A stretch of DNA of 64,000 nt from JASSUD01 sp031963045 (GTDB taxonomy: Bacteria > Pseudomonadota > Gammaproteobacteria > Burkholderiales > Burkholderiaceae), in NCBI GenBank assembly GCA_031963045.1, contig JASSUK010000002.1, positions 41,509 through 105,508 of the forward strand, read 5' to 3'. A model generated the notes under the pieces. The model ran no database searches and was not told where the DNA came from. It saw only the letters and a list, made by a program, of their open reading frames with translations. This document shows, one piece after another, positions 27,173-37,008 of the stretch (position 1 is the first letter of the stretch; each line of letters opens with the position of its first letter). Made by a program: the position numbers and the translations under genes.

Positions 27173-27892
27173 ATGGGGATTCAGCCACAAGACATTCAAT
27201 TGCTGGATTGGCAACGCATTTTAATGGGCCATGCGCAATGGGGCTTTCTTATAGAAGTGATCTTCCGTACTGGTGCAATCTACTGCTTTCTACTTTTCTT
27301 CATGCAACTTTTGGGAAAACGCACGGCTGCGCAGCTCAGCATTTTAGAAATGGCGGTGCTCTTCATAATAGGAGCAGCCATTGGCGGCCCCATCCAACTT
27401 CCAACGCAGGGCCTTATACCTGCCATTGTTGCGCTAGTTATGGCATTTACTTGCCAAAGAAGCTTTTTACTGTTGTCTTTTAAAAGACCAAAAATTGAAG
27501 CAGCGTTTCAGGGCGAGGTAAGTATTTTGCTAAAAGATGGCCGCTTGCTGATGGACAATTTAAAAGCCTCTAAATTGCCTCGTAGCATGGTAACTTCGGA
27601 GTTACGTGCCCAAGGCATCCAACATTTAGGCGAATTACGCCGAATTTATTTTGAACCATCAGGTAACTTCAGCTTAATTTTGTACCGAAAAGCAAAACCA
27701 GGTCTTTCTATTTGCCCGGATATTCCTGATGAATTCTGCACGACCATGCCAGCAAGTGGCCACTTTGTCTGTGCCTATTGCGGCCATGCAAAAGAAGCGA
27801 AGGAGACGCCATTGATGCCGTGCTATTACTGTACGCATGAACAGTGGCAGCAGGCCGTTATGTTATTTCCAGAACCGTTGCATTCTGCCTAG
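27173..27892 (+). CDS. Second DUF421 membrane protein with zinc ribbon
   Basis: A tandem paralogue of the preceding gene, 11 bp downstream. It has the same layout: DWQRILMGHAQWGFLIEVIFRTGAIY, a GEVSILLKDGRLLMDNL segment, RRIYFEPSGNFSLIL, and a C-terminal CAYC...CYYC. 239 residues. The pair probably forms a hetero-oligomer; this is inference. Confidence 0.85.
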   Translation: MGIQPQDIQLLDWQRILMGHAQWGFLIEVIFRTGAIYCFLLFFMQLLGKRTAAQLSILEMAVLFIIGAAIGGPIQLPTQGLIPAIVALVMAFTCQRSFLLLSFKRPKIEAAFQGEVSILLKDGRLLMDNLKASKLPRSMVTSELRAQGIQHLGELRRIYFEPSGNFSLILYRKAKPGLSICPDIPDEFCTTMPASGHFVCAYCGHAKEAKETPLMPCYYCTHEQWQQAVMLFPEPLHSA

Positions 27893-27927
27893 AATTTAAA
27901 AAACCACGTTGCATGGTCCTTAGATTT

Positions 27928-28066
27928 TTACGCACCCAGCGTTAACGAAAGACCCAAATCAATAGGCCGTGAAAAGTCGTTGCATACCCAACCGAATCGC
28001 AATTGGGGTACGGTCATAGGCGTAAAGCGGTTGCCAACCGTGTCTAAAAAAAGCTGGCATTCTGGG
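27928..28066 (-). pseudogene. Unrecognised C-terminal gene fragment beside the left att repeat
   Basis: On the minus strand a frame reads FLDTVGNRFTPMTVPQLRFG and continues to ...LSLTLGA and a stop at 27928. It has protein-like composition but no start. It abuts the repeat at 28082, suggesting a gene cut by element insertion. Family not recognised. Confidence 0.3.
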
Positions 28067-28081
28067 AGCCAAAACCATCCT

Positions 28082-28156
28082 AAAAAGGGGAAATTTGCTT
28101 TTTGTAAACTATTGATTTTAAAGAATTATTGGTGGAGCTGGCGGGAATCGAACCCG
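28082..28156. repeat. Left att-like direct repeat with tmRNA 3' end
   Basis: 57 bp (28082-28138) are identical to 37909-37965, and similarity continues to about 28156 through the TTCGATTC T-arm region. Read on the minus strand it ends GCTCCACCA, like the tmRNA 3' terminus. With the copy at 37909-37983 it brackets 9.8 kb containing the polyketide genes and an integrase remnant. Confidence 0.8.
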
Positions 28157-28724
28157 AGGTTAAGCTGTATTTATAAGGCTCTAGAAGGAAATGTTGTCAT
28201 TTCTGAAAATTTCGCTTTTGCTTGTAAATCAGCAGTAGCGCCCTATAGCGAGAGAAATCAAGCCATAAACGATCTAAAAAAATGGCTTTCTTATGCCTTC
28301 ACTTTTGCCTATTGTAATAAGCAAAAAATACCTATCGCCTATTAAAATAAATAAATTGCTTAATTAGGGCAGCGTATTTGCTTAACGCAAATATATAAAA
28401 GGTTATCTATCGTTGACCTAGCAAAAAAGCAGGATTAGATTGCCCAATCAGTTTTCGTCGAAAAAATGACAATATTGCAGGTACTCAGTTAGCAGATATG
28501 CGACCATCCAGTAGCGCGTCACGCCCTATAGCTTCATGACCTGTTGGCAAAAAATGCCGACGCAGACCATATAAAGCATACGACAAGGAGGCATGACGCT
28601 GCTCCGGGGTTATGCAGACCTTCCTTAAATTTTTCTCTAATAGTGGCGCCTCATTTTAGGCTCTGTGGAATGTACAGGCCGCCCGCTTTAGTCTGAGCAG
28701 GCGCTTAAAGCATTTGTAACTTTG
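28157..28724. other. Gene-free stretch inside the island's left end
   Basis: About 570 bp with no convincing gene. A minus-strand frame around 28490-28630 (reading ...TPEQRHASLSYALYGLRR...) may be a decayed C-terminal fragment, but nothing identifies it. Confidence 0.4.
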
Positions 28725-31394
28725 TTAGCCGTTGGCGATATGAGCAGCTTCATTTTGCGGGAGCGTTAGCCAATGGACCTGAGGCTCAAATGCGTAGCTT
28801 GGCACGGTAATGCGACGCCCTCTACCGGACGTTACCGCTTGCCAGTCAATCTTGGCACCATGTTCGTACAGCTTTGCTAGGGCTTTTCGAGGCCCATTGA
28901 GATCACGATCTTCGGTGATATTTGGAAACCAAAGCCCTTCGTCCGCTGGCACACAACTGCGTGCCATATTGAGCAGTGTTGATCTAGGTCCAAGCTCAAC
29001 AAAAATGCGCACGCCATTCTGCCATAGAGACTCTACCCCTTTTTGAAACTGGATTGGTTTGTGAGCCTGCTGTACCCAGTATGAAAAGGAAGTGATAGCC
29101 TGGTTTGCTATTTCGCCACTCAGATTGGATATAAGCGGGATAGTGGGTGCGTGCAAAGAAGTGCGCTCAACCTGAGTACGAAATTCGGCAAGCATGGAAT
29201 CCTGCAGCACGGGCCCAAATGCCTGGGATGCGTTGATGGCCTGTGCTTCGATTCCCTCAGGAAGATCATCTAAAAATCGTTTAAGCACGGTTTCCTGACC
29301 TGATACAACGGTATTTTCTGGTCCGTTTAAAGCGGTGAGGGAGATTTCAGGGTAGTTTATTAACTTTTGCAGTACCTTTTTAGCGTCGCCCAATATAATT
29401 GCTATCGCATCACCCGTAGGAAGCGCATTGCTTAGGCGGGCACGGGCTATTACCAGCCGTAAAGCTTCTGGCAGCGTGAGGATCCCTGCGGCTGTTGCGG
29501 CCGCATATTCGCCTACACCATGTCCCAAAACAGCAGCAGGTTTGATACCCCAGGCTGTCCACATTTGACTAAGGGCATAAGTAAACGCAAACATAGCGGG
29601 TCGGGCAAAACGTGTCTCTTGAATACGTGTATTGGGTTCAGAGAGTAGATGATAGAAAGAAACATCAAAGTCTCCCTCTACAATTTTGTCGCACGCTAGA
29701 ATTGCTTCGCGGAAAACCGGCTCTTGGGCTAATAAGGTGCGCCCCATTTCAAGGCTTGGAGCCTCTTGCCCGTTGAAAAGAAAGGCTATCCCACCACGCT
29801 CAACTCGCGGTGCTACCGGTAATTTTTTATGGGCCAGTTGCTCTTGGGCTGCGGCTACGTCAGTCGCCACAATGGCTATACGATGCTCGTAATGGGGCTT
29901 GAATGCGCTGGCCGACGTACAAATATCCGCAAAATTTTGTGTATCAGCCTGCTGCAGAAAAGCTTGCCAACGCTTTAAATTGGCTGAGAGTGCAGCCGTA
30001 GTCTTGGCTGATAGGGTCAGAATATGTGCGCTTGGCGTATCAGCATAGTTTGGTGGAGAACGGGGCGGCGCTTGTTCAAGGATAATATGTACGTTAGTAC
30101 CCCCAGCCCCTGACCCACTCACCCCCGCACGTCTTGGCCCTTCACTGATGGGCCATTCGATGAGTGTTGGATTAACAAAAAACGGGGTTGCCTCAAAGTT
30201 AATCGCTGGATTGGGGCGTTTAAAATTAAGCGTTGGTGGAACCAAGCCATACTGGATTGATAAAATAGCTTTTATTAATCCAGCCATACCTGCTGCAGCG
30301 CCCAGGTGGCCAATGTTTGGTTTGACGGAACTCAAAGCACAAAATTGGGTTTTTGAGCTTGAGCGCTGAAATGCCTCTGCCAGTGCTGCTACCTCAAGCG
30401 GGTCCCCCATCTTGGTTCCCGTACCGTATGCTTCGACTAGTCCGATGCTATCTGCTGAAACGCCAGCAATTTCCTGTGCTTCTGCCACCACGTTGGCCAG
30501 AGCTTTTACGCTAGGTGCTGTAAAACTGACCTTCGCACTACCATCGTTATTAACGGCCGTTCCTTTGATAACGGCATAAATGACATCATCATCAGCTTGC
30601 GCATCGACCAGTCTTTTAAGTAACACCACCGCCACACCGCTGCCCCCAACGGGCCCCGCTGCTGCTGCATCGAAAGGACGACACACACCATCAGGAGGCA
30701 GTATGCTGCCCTTGCTATAGCAATATCCTTTTTTGATAGGAATATTAATAGAGGCGGCACCGGCAAGTGCCATATCGCATTCACCATTGAGGATTGCCTG
30801 GCAGGCAGAATGCACAGCAACCAGAGCTGTTGAGCAAGCACTTTGTACATTGATGCTCGGCCCTGTCAAACCTAACTTGTAAGATGCACGCGTGCACAGA
30901 AAGTCATTGTAATTGGCAACAATGACATTCAAGCCCTCAATGTCATTAGTGCTTTCAAGCATCGCAGCATTTGGCGCCACATGTTTAGAAAAATAGCTAT
31001 CCAATTGAGGGCCAGCATAGAGGTTTGCGCTGACTCCTCCAAAGCAGCCAATGCGTCCTGTATAGGAGGCTGAGTTATACCCACCATCTTCTATGGCTTC
31101 AGCAGCGCAGGTTAAAAATAGGCGATGTTGTGGGTCGGTCAGCGCGGCCTCTGTATCCGTCATGCCAAAGAAAGTAGCATCAAATTGGTTGGCGCAGTCT
31201 AAAACACCGCCAACGGGCACATAGCCCGGTGACTCAGCCACAGCGCGGTCCACGCCAGCTTCCACCAGTTCATCTATACTAAAGCGCGTAATAGAACAAA
31301 CAGCATGGCGAAGATTATTCCAGTACGTATGTGCATCATTGGCGCCTGGAAAACGCAAGCTTAAGCCAATAACAGCGATATCTAGATTTTCCAA
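28725..31394 (-). CDS. Type I polyketide synthase, KS-AT, with altered active sites
   Basis: 889 residues: ketosynthase (about 1-440), linker, acyltransferase-like domain (about 533-815). The KS keeps Cys187 (VQSACSTAL) and His363 (KPNIGHLGAAAG), but the EAHGTGT histidine is tyrosine (EAYGTGT, Y323). The AT keeps the fold run FLFNGQEAPSLEMG, but its GHSxG serine is glycine (GHGVG, G626). The histidine-containing segment reads NASQAFGP, without the catalytic His. There is no ACP, reductase or thioesterase. It follows the adenylation-KR-ACP gene by 30 bp. Either decayed point by point or repurposed as a non-extending partner. Confidence 0.9.
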   Translation of the reverse strand: MENLDIAVIGLSLRFPGANDAHTYWNNLRHAVCSITRFSIDELVEAGVDRAVAESPGYVPVGGVLDCANQFDATFFGMTDTEAALTDPQHRLFLTCAAEAIEDGGYNSASYTGRIGCFGGVSANLYAGPQLDSYFSKHVAPNAAMLESTNDIEGLNVIVANYNDFLCTRASYKLGLTGPSINVQSACSTALVAVHSACQAILNGECDMALAGAASINIPIKKGYCYSKGSILPPDGVCRPFDAAAAGPVGGSGVAVVLLKRLVDAQADDDVIYAVIKGTAVNNDGSAKVSFTAPSVKALANVVAEAQEIAGVSADSIGLVEAYGTGTKMGDPLEVAALAEAFQRSSSKTQFCALSSVKPNIGHLGAAAGMAGLIKAILSIQYGLVPPTLNFKRPNPAINFEATPFFVNPTLIEWPISEGPRRAGVSGSGAGGTNVHIILEQAPPRSPPNYADTPSAHILTLSAKTTAALSANLKRWQAFLQQADTQNFADICTSASAFKPHYEHRIAIVATDVAAAQEQLAHKKLPVAPRVERGGIAFLFNGQEAPSLEMGRTLLAQEPVFREAILACDKIVEGDFDVSFYHLLSEPNTRIQETRFARPAMFAFTYALSQMWTAWGIKPAAVLGHGVGEYAAATAAGILTLPEALRLVIARARLSNALPTGDAIAIILGDAKKVLQKLINYPEISLTALNGPENTVVSGQETVLKRFLDDLPEGIEAQAINASQAFGPVLQDSMLAEFRTQVERTSLHAPTIPLISNLSGEIANQAITSFSYWVQQAHKPIQFQKGVESLWQNGVRIFVELGPRSTLLNMARSCVPADEGLWFPNITEDRDLNGPRKALAKLYEHGAKIDWQAVTSGRGRRITVPSYAFEPQVHWLTLPQNEAAHIANG

Positions 31395-31424
31395 ATTATT
31401 ACTCTGGTTGGTGCTGATTAAAAC

Positions 31425-34400
31425 CTACTCTGAAACGGCACGACTTCTTCGTCGAACATCTGCTGCTACGCGTGGGCTCCGGCGAGTAACTGCCACGGTA
31501 CTCATTGGTACCGTATCCAGTTTTTGGTGAGGGGACATTGCGCTCTCAGATTGCCGAGCCAGCACCATCTGCGCCTGTTCCCGGACAGTGGGATATTTGA
31601 AGATATCCACCATCTCCACCTTGACGGAAAAGAGCTTATTGACCTGCGCTTGCAATCTAGGGACAAGCAGTGAATTTCCGCCTAAATCAAAAAAATTATC
31701 GTCAGCCCCGACTGAGCTGAGTTCTAGCATGTCCTGCCATAAGTTGCTGATACGTACAAGCACACTATCGAAGGTAGACGAGCTTGCCTGTGTCTGCATC
31801 GATTTTTCAAATGTTACAGACACGATTGTTCCAAAACGATCCGCAAACAGACAAGCCGCTTTTTCGAGTGCGGGTGTGATTGCAGTGCTTTCTACTGAGA
31901 GCGCAAGAAGCGGTCGAGGGGGAGCTTCTATCAGCTCAGCCCATCGAGGATGATTGGGCATAACGCCAATTGCCAAGTGACTTGATTTTGCGCAGAGCGC
32001 TTCGCTAAACAAGTGGATTGCAAGCTGAGGAGACAAGACCTCAAAGCCACGCGATTGCATGGTTGACGGATCTACTATGCGGCCCATGCCAGTGCCATTC
32101 CACAGACTCCATGACAGAGTGCGATACGAGCCGTTCACGCTGCTCTCACCAACTGCCGACAGAAAAGCATTCGCTGCTGCATAATCGGCCAGCCCAGCAA
32201 CACCAACTATGCCGCACAACGACGAGAAATTGATGAGTTGTGCTTCTGGACGCTTTTGAAGTAAGCGGTCCAAAATATAGGTACCTAGAACTTTTGGCTG
32301 GAGTGTTTTGGAGAGTTCAGAAAAAGAAAATTCAATGAGCGGCATAGGGCTTAGACAGCCTGCGAGGTGAAACACCCCATCAAGGGGGCACCTCTGACGC
32401 TGCTCCACTGCCTCAACCACTTGGATAAGTTGTTTTTCATTACAGACATCTGCGACTTCGTAGATAACATGACCATACTGTTGAAGATCAACAAAGCGCT
32501 GCTTGGCTATGTTGCGTTCCGCTATAGGGGTACGGCCAACGATGAGTAAATGTATTTGATAGGTTTGCAAAAGAAATCTGGCAATTTCATACCCAATTCC
32601 TCCAAGCCCCCCCGTTATCATGTACAACCCACCTTGACGTATCGGCGATGGATTTTTTGTGTCGTTCACGGTCTTTAGCGACCTGACCCAACGTAAACCG
32701 CAACGATAGGCAACCTCAGAGTCGCTTGAGCTCGATATAAGCTCATCCATAAGCAGGTTTGCACTGTTGGCTTGGCTTACAGGGATATCAATGTGCTGAA
32801 CAGATAGCCAGGAAAACTCCTGCGCTGCTGTGCGCAATAACCCCAGGCCCGGTGCCCGTGCCCAACACACCGCATCCCCCAACAAGACTTTTTGTGTATC
32901 GCTGCTAATAACAATTAAGCGCATATCATGCGCACGGGTTTTCATCTCGGCCAAACTTTGCAAGACCGTTAAGATAGTATAAGCGCCACGTTCCTGACTC
33001 GCATCTAAGCTCTCAATATCCATAACTATGGGCAGATGAGCCGCTGGAGTTTCGCAACAAAGCACGACACCATTTAATAGGCCATCTTCACAGACTGCAT
33101 GGAGTAGCTGAACAAAGTCCTCACGCTGTAGTGGGCGCACGGTATAGGACTGCGGACTGTGTTTCGCAAATACTGCGCCAAACTTGGCGCGTACACTGCT
33201 GCTACCGCAATCTTCTAGCCTTTGGGCAAGGGCATCCGCTGTAGCCTCCTCATTTTCAATGATGAGATAGCGCTTTGCCTCGTGCGGTCCAAATCTATGA
33301 AGATTACTGCGCTTCCAGGAAGGAGACCCAAACGGCTGTGCTGTGGGTTCACTCGCTTGTGCCACTTTAAAGGCATCAGGAAAATGTCCGCTTTCAAATT
33401 GTTTGCGAAGCAGGGAGCGTTGAATTTTTCCTATTGATGTCTTCGGGATTTTTTCTCGATCCAGATGCACTATAAAACGAGGACTCAATCCTATAGATGA
33501 CACCAGTTTGGCACGCACTTGCTTTGAAAGATTAGAAGAGTCGGCGTCCGCCTTTGGGCAAAAAAACACGACAAGCTGATCGGTCTCTTCATTCGCAACG
33601 CGCACAGCAATTGCAGCAGTATAAGAAGGCTCAATACCCTCAATTTGTTCTACTACGTTTTCTATTTCAGCATTTGAGTAATTCGTGCCATTAACAATAA
33701 TGGTTTCTGCAGCGCGCCCGGTTATGAATAAGCAATGCTCGTTAATAACGCCTAAATCGCCAGTACGAAACCAGCCATCTTTAGTAAATGCGGCTTGATT
33801 AGCCCCGGGATTCAAGTGATAACCTGGAGTGACACAACGACCCTTGATTTCAAAGTGACCAATTTGCCCCTCGCGCACAAGATTGCCGCTAGCATCCGTG
33901 ATACGGATACTGACGCCCGCAAGGGGAGTCCCTAGGCTGACATGGGAGGAAGCAGGATCATTGGCGTTGGGCATGAAATGGTCTTCATAAATAACCCCTG
34001 ACGCCGTTTCGGACATTCCCCATACGGGATACATCACATCACTACGCAATCCATGCGGAGCAAGTAGATGTAAAAACATGTTGGCTTGATCTGCCACCAC
34101 GACTTCGCCACCGTTGAAAATGAAGCGTAGTGCTGATAAATCCCAATGCCGTTCTTGTAATTCTGCATGTCGCTTGTTAATTAAAGTGTAGGCAAAATTA
34201 GGCGCCCACGTTCTCGTAACACGATAGTGTTCCATTAAATCAAGCCAACGCAATGGATCCTGCAAAATAAAGTTACTTTCTACATCAATTTGTTCAATGC
34301 CTCCATGTACACCTTGAACATGGAAAAACAACAACCCACCCACATGATCTAAGGGAACCCAATTCAACGATGCGTCCGTTGGAGCAAAGTTATAGCGGGC

Positions 34401-35477
34401 CTCTACCGCATCGGGCCGCGCTAAGATAGTGTGGTGCGTATGTTCAACTAATTTCGGTGCTCCGGTACTACCCGAGGTACAAAGCAGCAGTACCAAATCA
34501 TCCGGCTTTGCCTCTGGAAGTTGCAAAGTGTCAGAAATAGTCAAAGCTTGGAGTTGATCAAAAATTAAAGTAGATGCGTTCAGATCGACAAGCTGTGTGT
34601 TTAAGAAATCAGCATCTTCTTGGCGGCTGGTCAATATGCGGGCATTGCCAAGTACCTTGCATACTTGCCTTAATTTGTGAACGGATCCCTCTCCAGGATT
34701 ATTGATTCTGTCGAAGCTCATAGGCACTGGAACCAAGCCAGCGAGCACACACGACCAAAAACCCGTGATGAAATGCGCATTATTAGAAAGCTGTAGCAGG
34801 ACTTTTTCTCCTGGCTGACAACCTTTTTGCAGCATGGCATGAGCACCTTGTTGTGCTGCTTTCAGGAGCGCCTTATAAGTTTGGTGGCGCGGTGGTACAG
34901 CAGCAACGTCTGACACAAAAGTTATGCCTCTTTCTGTAGCGGCGGCACGGATTAAGAGCTGGGTAAGGGTTTGTTTTTTATCCTCAGGAGGCGGAGGACC
35001 CTCGAGTATGGCCCAACGTTGGTTCGTTGGAGTTTCGGAAAAACTGGCGTTATGCGCTACTAAGGTTAATTTTTTGTGCACCTCTTCTGCATCGATAACC
35101 CGCACACATATCTCGTCAGCATTTAGATTTTTAGACAAAAATTCAGCGCAATCTGTTGCTGTACTATCGTCAATAACAGGGAGAAGACTGAGTGCAGCGT
35201 CGTCGATAGCCCCTGTAATGGTGGTGGGTAACAGGGAGACCGGTACGATGGACAGCGTATCTGCAGATACGCCGGCATCAACTAATTGCACCATTAGCGA
35301 TGACACGAGCTGTTTGGGGGAGTTGAAGGCACGTGGAACAATGTAAAGAAGCGACCATATCTGGCCATTGACTTCTCGGTGTTGCAAAGCCCACTTTAAT
35401 ACACCTCGGTGCGCTTTCATAATAATTGCAACTATTTCTGGCGCTAATAAATTTGAATCACTGCTGCTTAGTGCCAT
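31425..35477 (-). CDS. Hybrid starter protein: adenylation (acyl-AMP ligase-like)-ketoreductase-ACP
   Basis: 1350 residues. An N-terminal ~160-residue region is not recognised. The adenylate-forming domain (about 165-700) has LLLCTSGSTGAPKLVEH, VWGMSETASG, FRTGDLG and the terminal lysine run KTSIGKIQRS. A ketoreductase (about 735-1120) has TGGLGGIGYEIARF and Ser1085/Tyr1099 in FSSLCGIVGVAGLADYAAAN. The carrier domain (about 1235-1310) has the attachment Ser1269 in FFDLGGNSLL. The C-terminal ~40 residues are basic. Likely loads and reduces a starter acid for the downstream KS-AT. Substrate cannot be predicted. Confidence 0.9.
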   Translation of the reverse strand: MALSSSDSNLLAPEIVAIIMKAHRGVLKWALQHREVNGQIWSLLYIVPRAFNSPKQLVSSLMVQLVDAGVSADTLSIVPVSLLPTTITGAIDDAALSLLPVIDDSTATDCAEFLSKNLNADEICVRVIDAEEVHKKLTLVAHNASFSETPTNQRWAILEGPPPPEDKKQTLTQLLIRAAATERGITFVSDVAAVPPRHQTYKALLKAAQQGAHAMLQKGCQPGEKVLLQLSNNAHFITGFWSCVLAGLVPVPMSFDRINNPGEGSVHKLRQVCKVLGNARILTSRQEDADFLNTQLVDLNASTLIFDQLQALTISDTLQLPEAKPDDLVLLLCTSGSTGAPKLVEHTHHTILARPDAVEARYNFAPTDASLNWVPLDHVGGLLFFHVQGVHGGIEQIDVESNFILQDPLRWLDLMEHYRVTRTWAPNFAYTLINKRHAELQERHWDLSALRFIFNGGEVVVADQANMFLHLLAPHGLRSDVMYPVWGMSETASGVIYEDHFMPNANDPASSHVSLGTPLAGVSIRITDASGNLVREGQIGHFEIKGRCVTPGYHLNPGANQAAFTKDGWFRTGDLGVINEHCLFITGRAAETIIVNGTNYSNAEIENVVEQIEGIEPSYTAAIAVRVANEETDQLVVFFCPKADADSSNLSKQVRAKLVSSIGLSPRFIVHLDREKIPKTSIGKIQRSLLRKQFESGHFPDAFKVAQASEPTAQPFGSPSWKRSNLHRFGPHEAKRYLIIENEEATADALAQRLEDCGSSSVRAKFGAVFAKHSPQSYTVRPLQREDFVQLLHAVCEDGLLNGVVLCCETPAAHLPIVMDIESLDASQERGAYTILTVLQSLAEMKTRAHDMRLIVISSDTQKVLLGDAVCWARAPGLGLLRTAAQEFSWLSVQHIDIPVSQANSANLLMDELISSSSDSEVAYRCGLRWVRSLKTVNDTKNPSPIRQGGLYMITGGLGGIGYEIARFLLQTYQIHLLIVGRTPIAERNIAKQRFVDLQQYGHVIYEVADVCNEKQLIQVVEAVEQRQRCPLDGVFHLAGCLSPMPLIEFSFSELSKTLQPKVLGTYILDRLLQKRPEAQLINFSSLCGIVGVAGLADYAAANAFLSAVGESSVNGSYRTLSWSLWNGTGMGRIVDPSTMQSRGFEVLSPQLAIHLFSEALCAKSSHLAIGVMPNHPRWAELIEAPPRPLLALSVESTAITPALEKAACLFADRFGTIVSVTFEKSMQTQASSSTFDSVLVRISNLWQDMLELSSVGADDNFFDLGGNSLLVPRLQAQVNKLFSVKVEMVDIFKYPTVREQAQMVLARQSESAMSPHQKLDTVPMSTVAVTRRSPRVAADVRRRSRAVSE

Positions 35478-35805
35478 TGCTCGTCCCTTTCCAGTACATT
35501 CAAATATTTTTATTAAGCAAATTGAATGTGGGTATTAAATCTGAGTAAGTCTCGAGACTATAAATAAGATATTTATGAGGAAACACCTGATTTTTAGTGA
35601 GACTTACGTCCGACTCGCTATAAAAGTCACTTTTTTCCCTCTTCAAAGAGTTTTGCATCTCTTCACGGACGATAAATGTGTGAAATTATTACAGTGCAAG
35701 TCATGACTTTTACCTGCCTATTTACAGCGGTGCCATACTCTTCTTTTTTTATGCAGCAATAGCAGAAAATAAAATTATCCCGTTTGCCTCTTTTATTTCC
35801 GAAAA
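35478..35805. other. Divergent promoter region of the polyketide island
   Basis: 328 bp AT-rich gap between the leftward assembly-line operon and the rightward phosphopantetheinyl transferase gene. No ORF. It should hold both promoters, though no convincing -35/-10 pair stands out. Confidence 0.5.
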
Positions 35806-36561
35806 GTGATTGCAAGACTCAACAATATCGAAGAAACAGTGCATTGGCATTGCGCAGCGATTCAACAAGATCCCCGCTGGTTAGCATGGTGCATGGAAGT
35901 CCTTTCAAAAGACGAACAGGTCCGCGCCGAGCGATACGCTTTTGAAGCATTAGCGGTGCGTTATCGATCGAGCCGCGGAGCACTACGCCATGTACTGAGT
36001 GGATATACCGGCGTGCCTGCGCATATCCTGCGCTTCATCCGAGGGCAATTTGGAAAACCTACTTTGCTACCTCGTCACTGTTCATTTAACTTCAGCGATA
36101 GCGAATCGTACTGGGCAGTAGCAGTACATCCCTCGCTGGATAAAGAGATAGGGATCGACATCGAAGCAACAGAGCGCTTTCACGATAGCAGCGTGCAACT
36201 CATACCTTATATTTTGAGTGCTGAGGAGCAGGCTAGATGGAATGCTCATCCCCCTGATTGTGCCTACACGGCTTTAGCCAAAGTATGGAGCCGCAAAGAA
36301 TCGCTGCTAAAAGCAATTGGCGTTGGCATGCATCGTTCGATGCAAGATATTTCTGTGGGATGGAGCGGCAGCTTCGTTGCCGTTGAATGCCCTGATATTA
36401 CAAATCAGTCTACCGTGTGGAGTGTGCATGATTTGTCACCACTACCCATTGGCTTTGTGGGGGCATTGACATTACGTGGGCAGGGGACCGTTCGTCCGTT
36501 ATCACTTTCTTTTCCCTGGCAGGATATTGCAAACATACACAACCAAAATTTCCATAAATAA
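35806..36561 (+). CDS. Sfp-type 4'-phosphopantetheinyl transferase
   Basis: Attaches the CoA-derived arm to carrier-protein serines, presumably the ACP of the adjacent hybrid protein. Motifs: FGKPTLLP, FNFSDSESYWAVAV, IGIDIEATERF and VWSRKESLLKAIGVG. In the first core the usual FNxSHS histidine is aspartate. The metal-binding GIDIE and KES motifs are intact. The start is GTG. 251 residues. It is divergent from the assembly-line genes. Confidence 0.85.
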   Translation: MIARLNNIEETVHWHCAAIQQDPRWLAWCMEVLSKDEQVRAERYAFEALAVRYRSSRGALRHVLSGYTGVPAHILRFIRGQFGKPTLLPRHCSFNFSDSESYWAVAVHPSLDKEIGIDIEATERFHDSSVQLIPYILSAEEQARWNAHPPDCAYTALAKVWSRKESLLKAIGVGMHRSMQDISVGWSGSFVAVECPDITNQSTVWSVHDLSPLPIGFVGALTLRGQGTVRPLSLSFPWQDIANIHNQNFHK

Positions 36562-36599
36562 TATTTTTTACTCTCTCGTTACGTATCAGCCTGCTTCAT

Positions 36600-36880
36600 C
36601 CGGTTTTTATTTGGCAGCTTCCCGAATACTTCGCAAAACTCTCTGCCAGTAAACGCTCATACTCTGACAGCACGGCACGCCGACTCAATACCGCTGAGCA
36701 GCAACGCATACCGATCTTCGATCACCTTAATCAGGATTTTTTCCCATTCGTTAGCCTTAGCAAAGGCACTTTCAGGGTAGCGCGCCACCCGACGCCCTTT
36801 GCTAATGTGAATGGAATAAGGCTTCTTGCGGATAAAGTGATTCCGATACCAAGTGGCTTGGAGAGAGTTATAGATGAGTC
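36600..36880 (-). pseudogene. Frameshifted gene remnant
   Basis: On the minus strand a frame reads ...KKPYSIHISKGRRVARYPES and on to IEDRYALLLSGIES, then continues in a shifted frame as RRAVLSEYERLLAESFAKYS to a stop near 36605. No start. The composition is protein-like but the family is not recognised. It lies between the transferase gene and the integrase remnant. Confidence 0.45.
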
Positions 36881-36886
36881 TGACCC

Positions 36887-36983
36887 GCGTGCCAAACTGG
36901 TGTCATCTATAGGATTGAGTCCTCGTTTTATAGTGCATCTGGATCGAGAACAAATCCCGAAGACATCAATAGGAAATATTCAA
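36887..36983 (+). repeat. Inverted partial copy of the adenylation-domain gene
   Basis: 97 bp matching 33420-33516 in opposite orientation with a few differences. It encodes the end of the adenylation domain (SSIGLSPRFIVHLDRE...). A stray copy left by recombination within the island. Confidence 0.85.
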
Positions 36984-37008
36984 AGCCCTCTTAGAACAGC
37001 CCTTAGCA

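Noticed and set aside
28082..28156. A separate tRNA gene at the left att repeat
   Set aside because: Only the T-arm and acceptor 3' strand are present; no anticodon arm or 5' acceptor strand follows.
27980..28345. 121-codon frame on the plus strand over the left att repeat
   Set aside because: It translates the tmRNA-like repeat and flanking non-coding sequence; no start signal or family resemblance.
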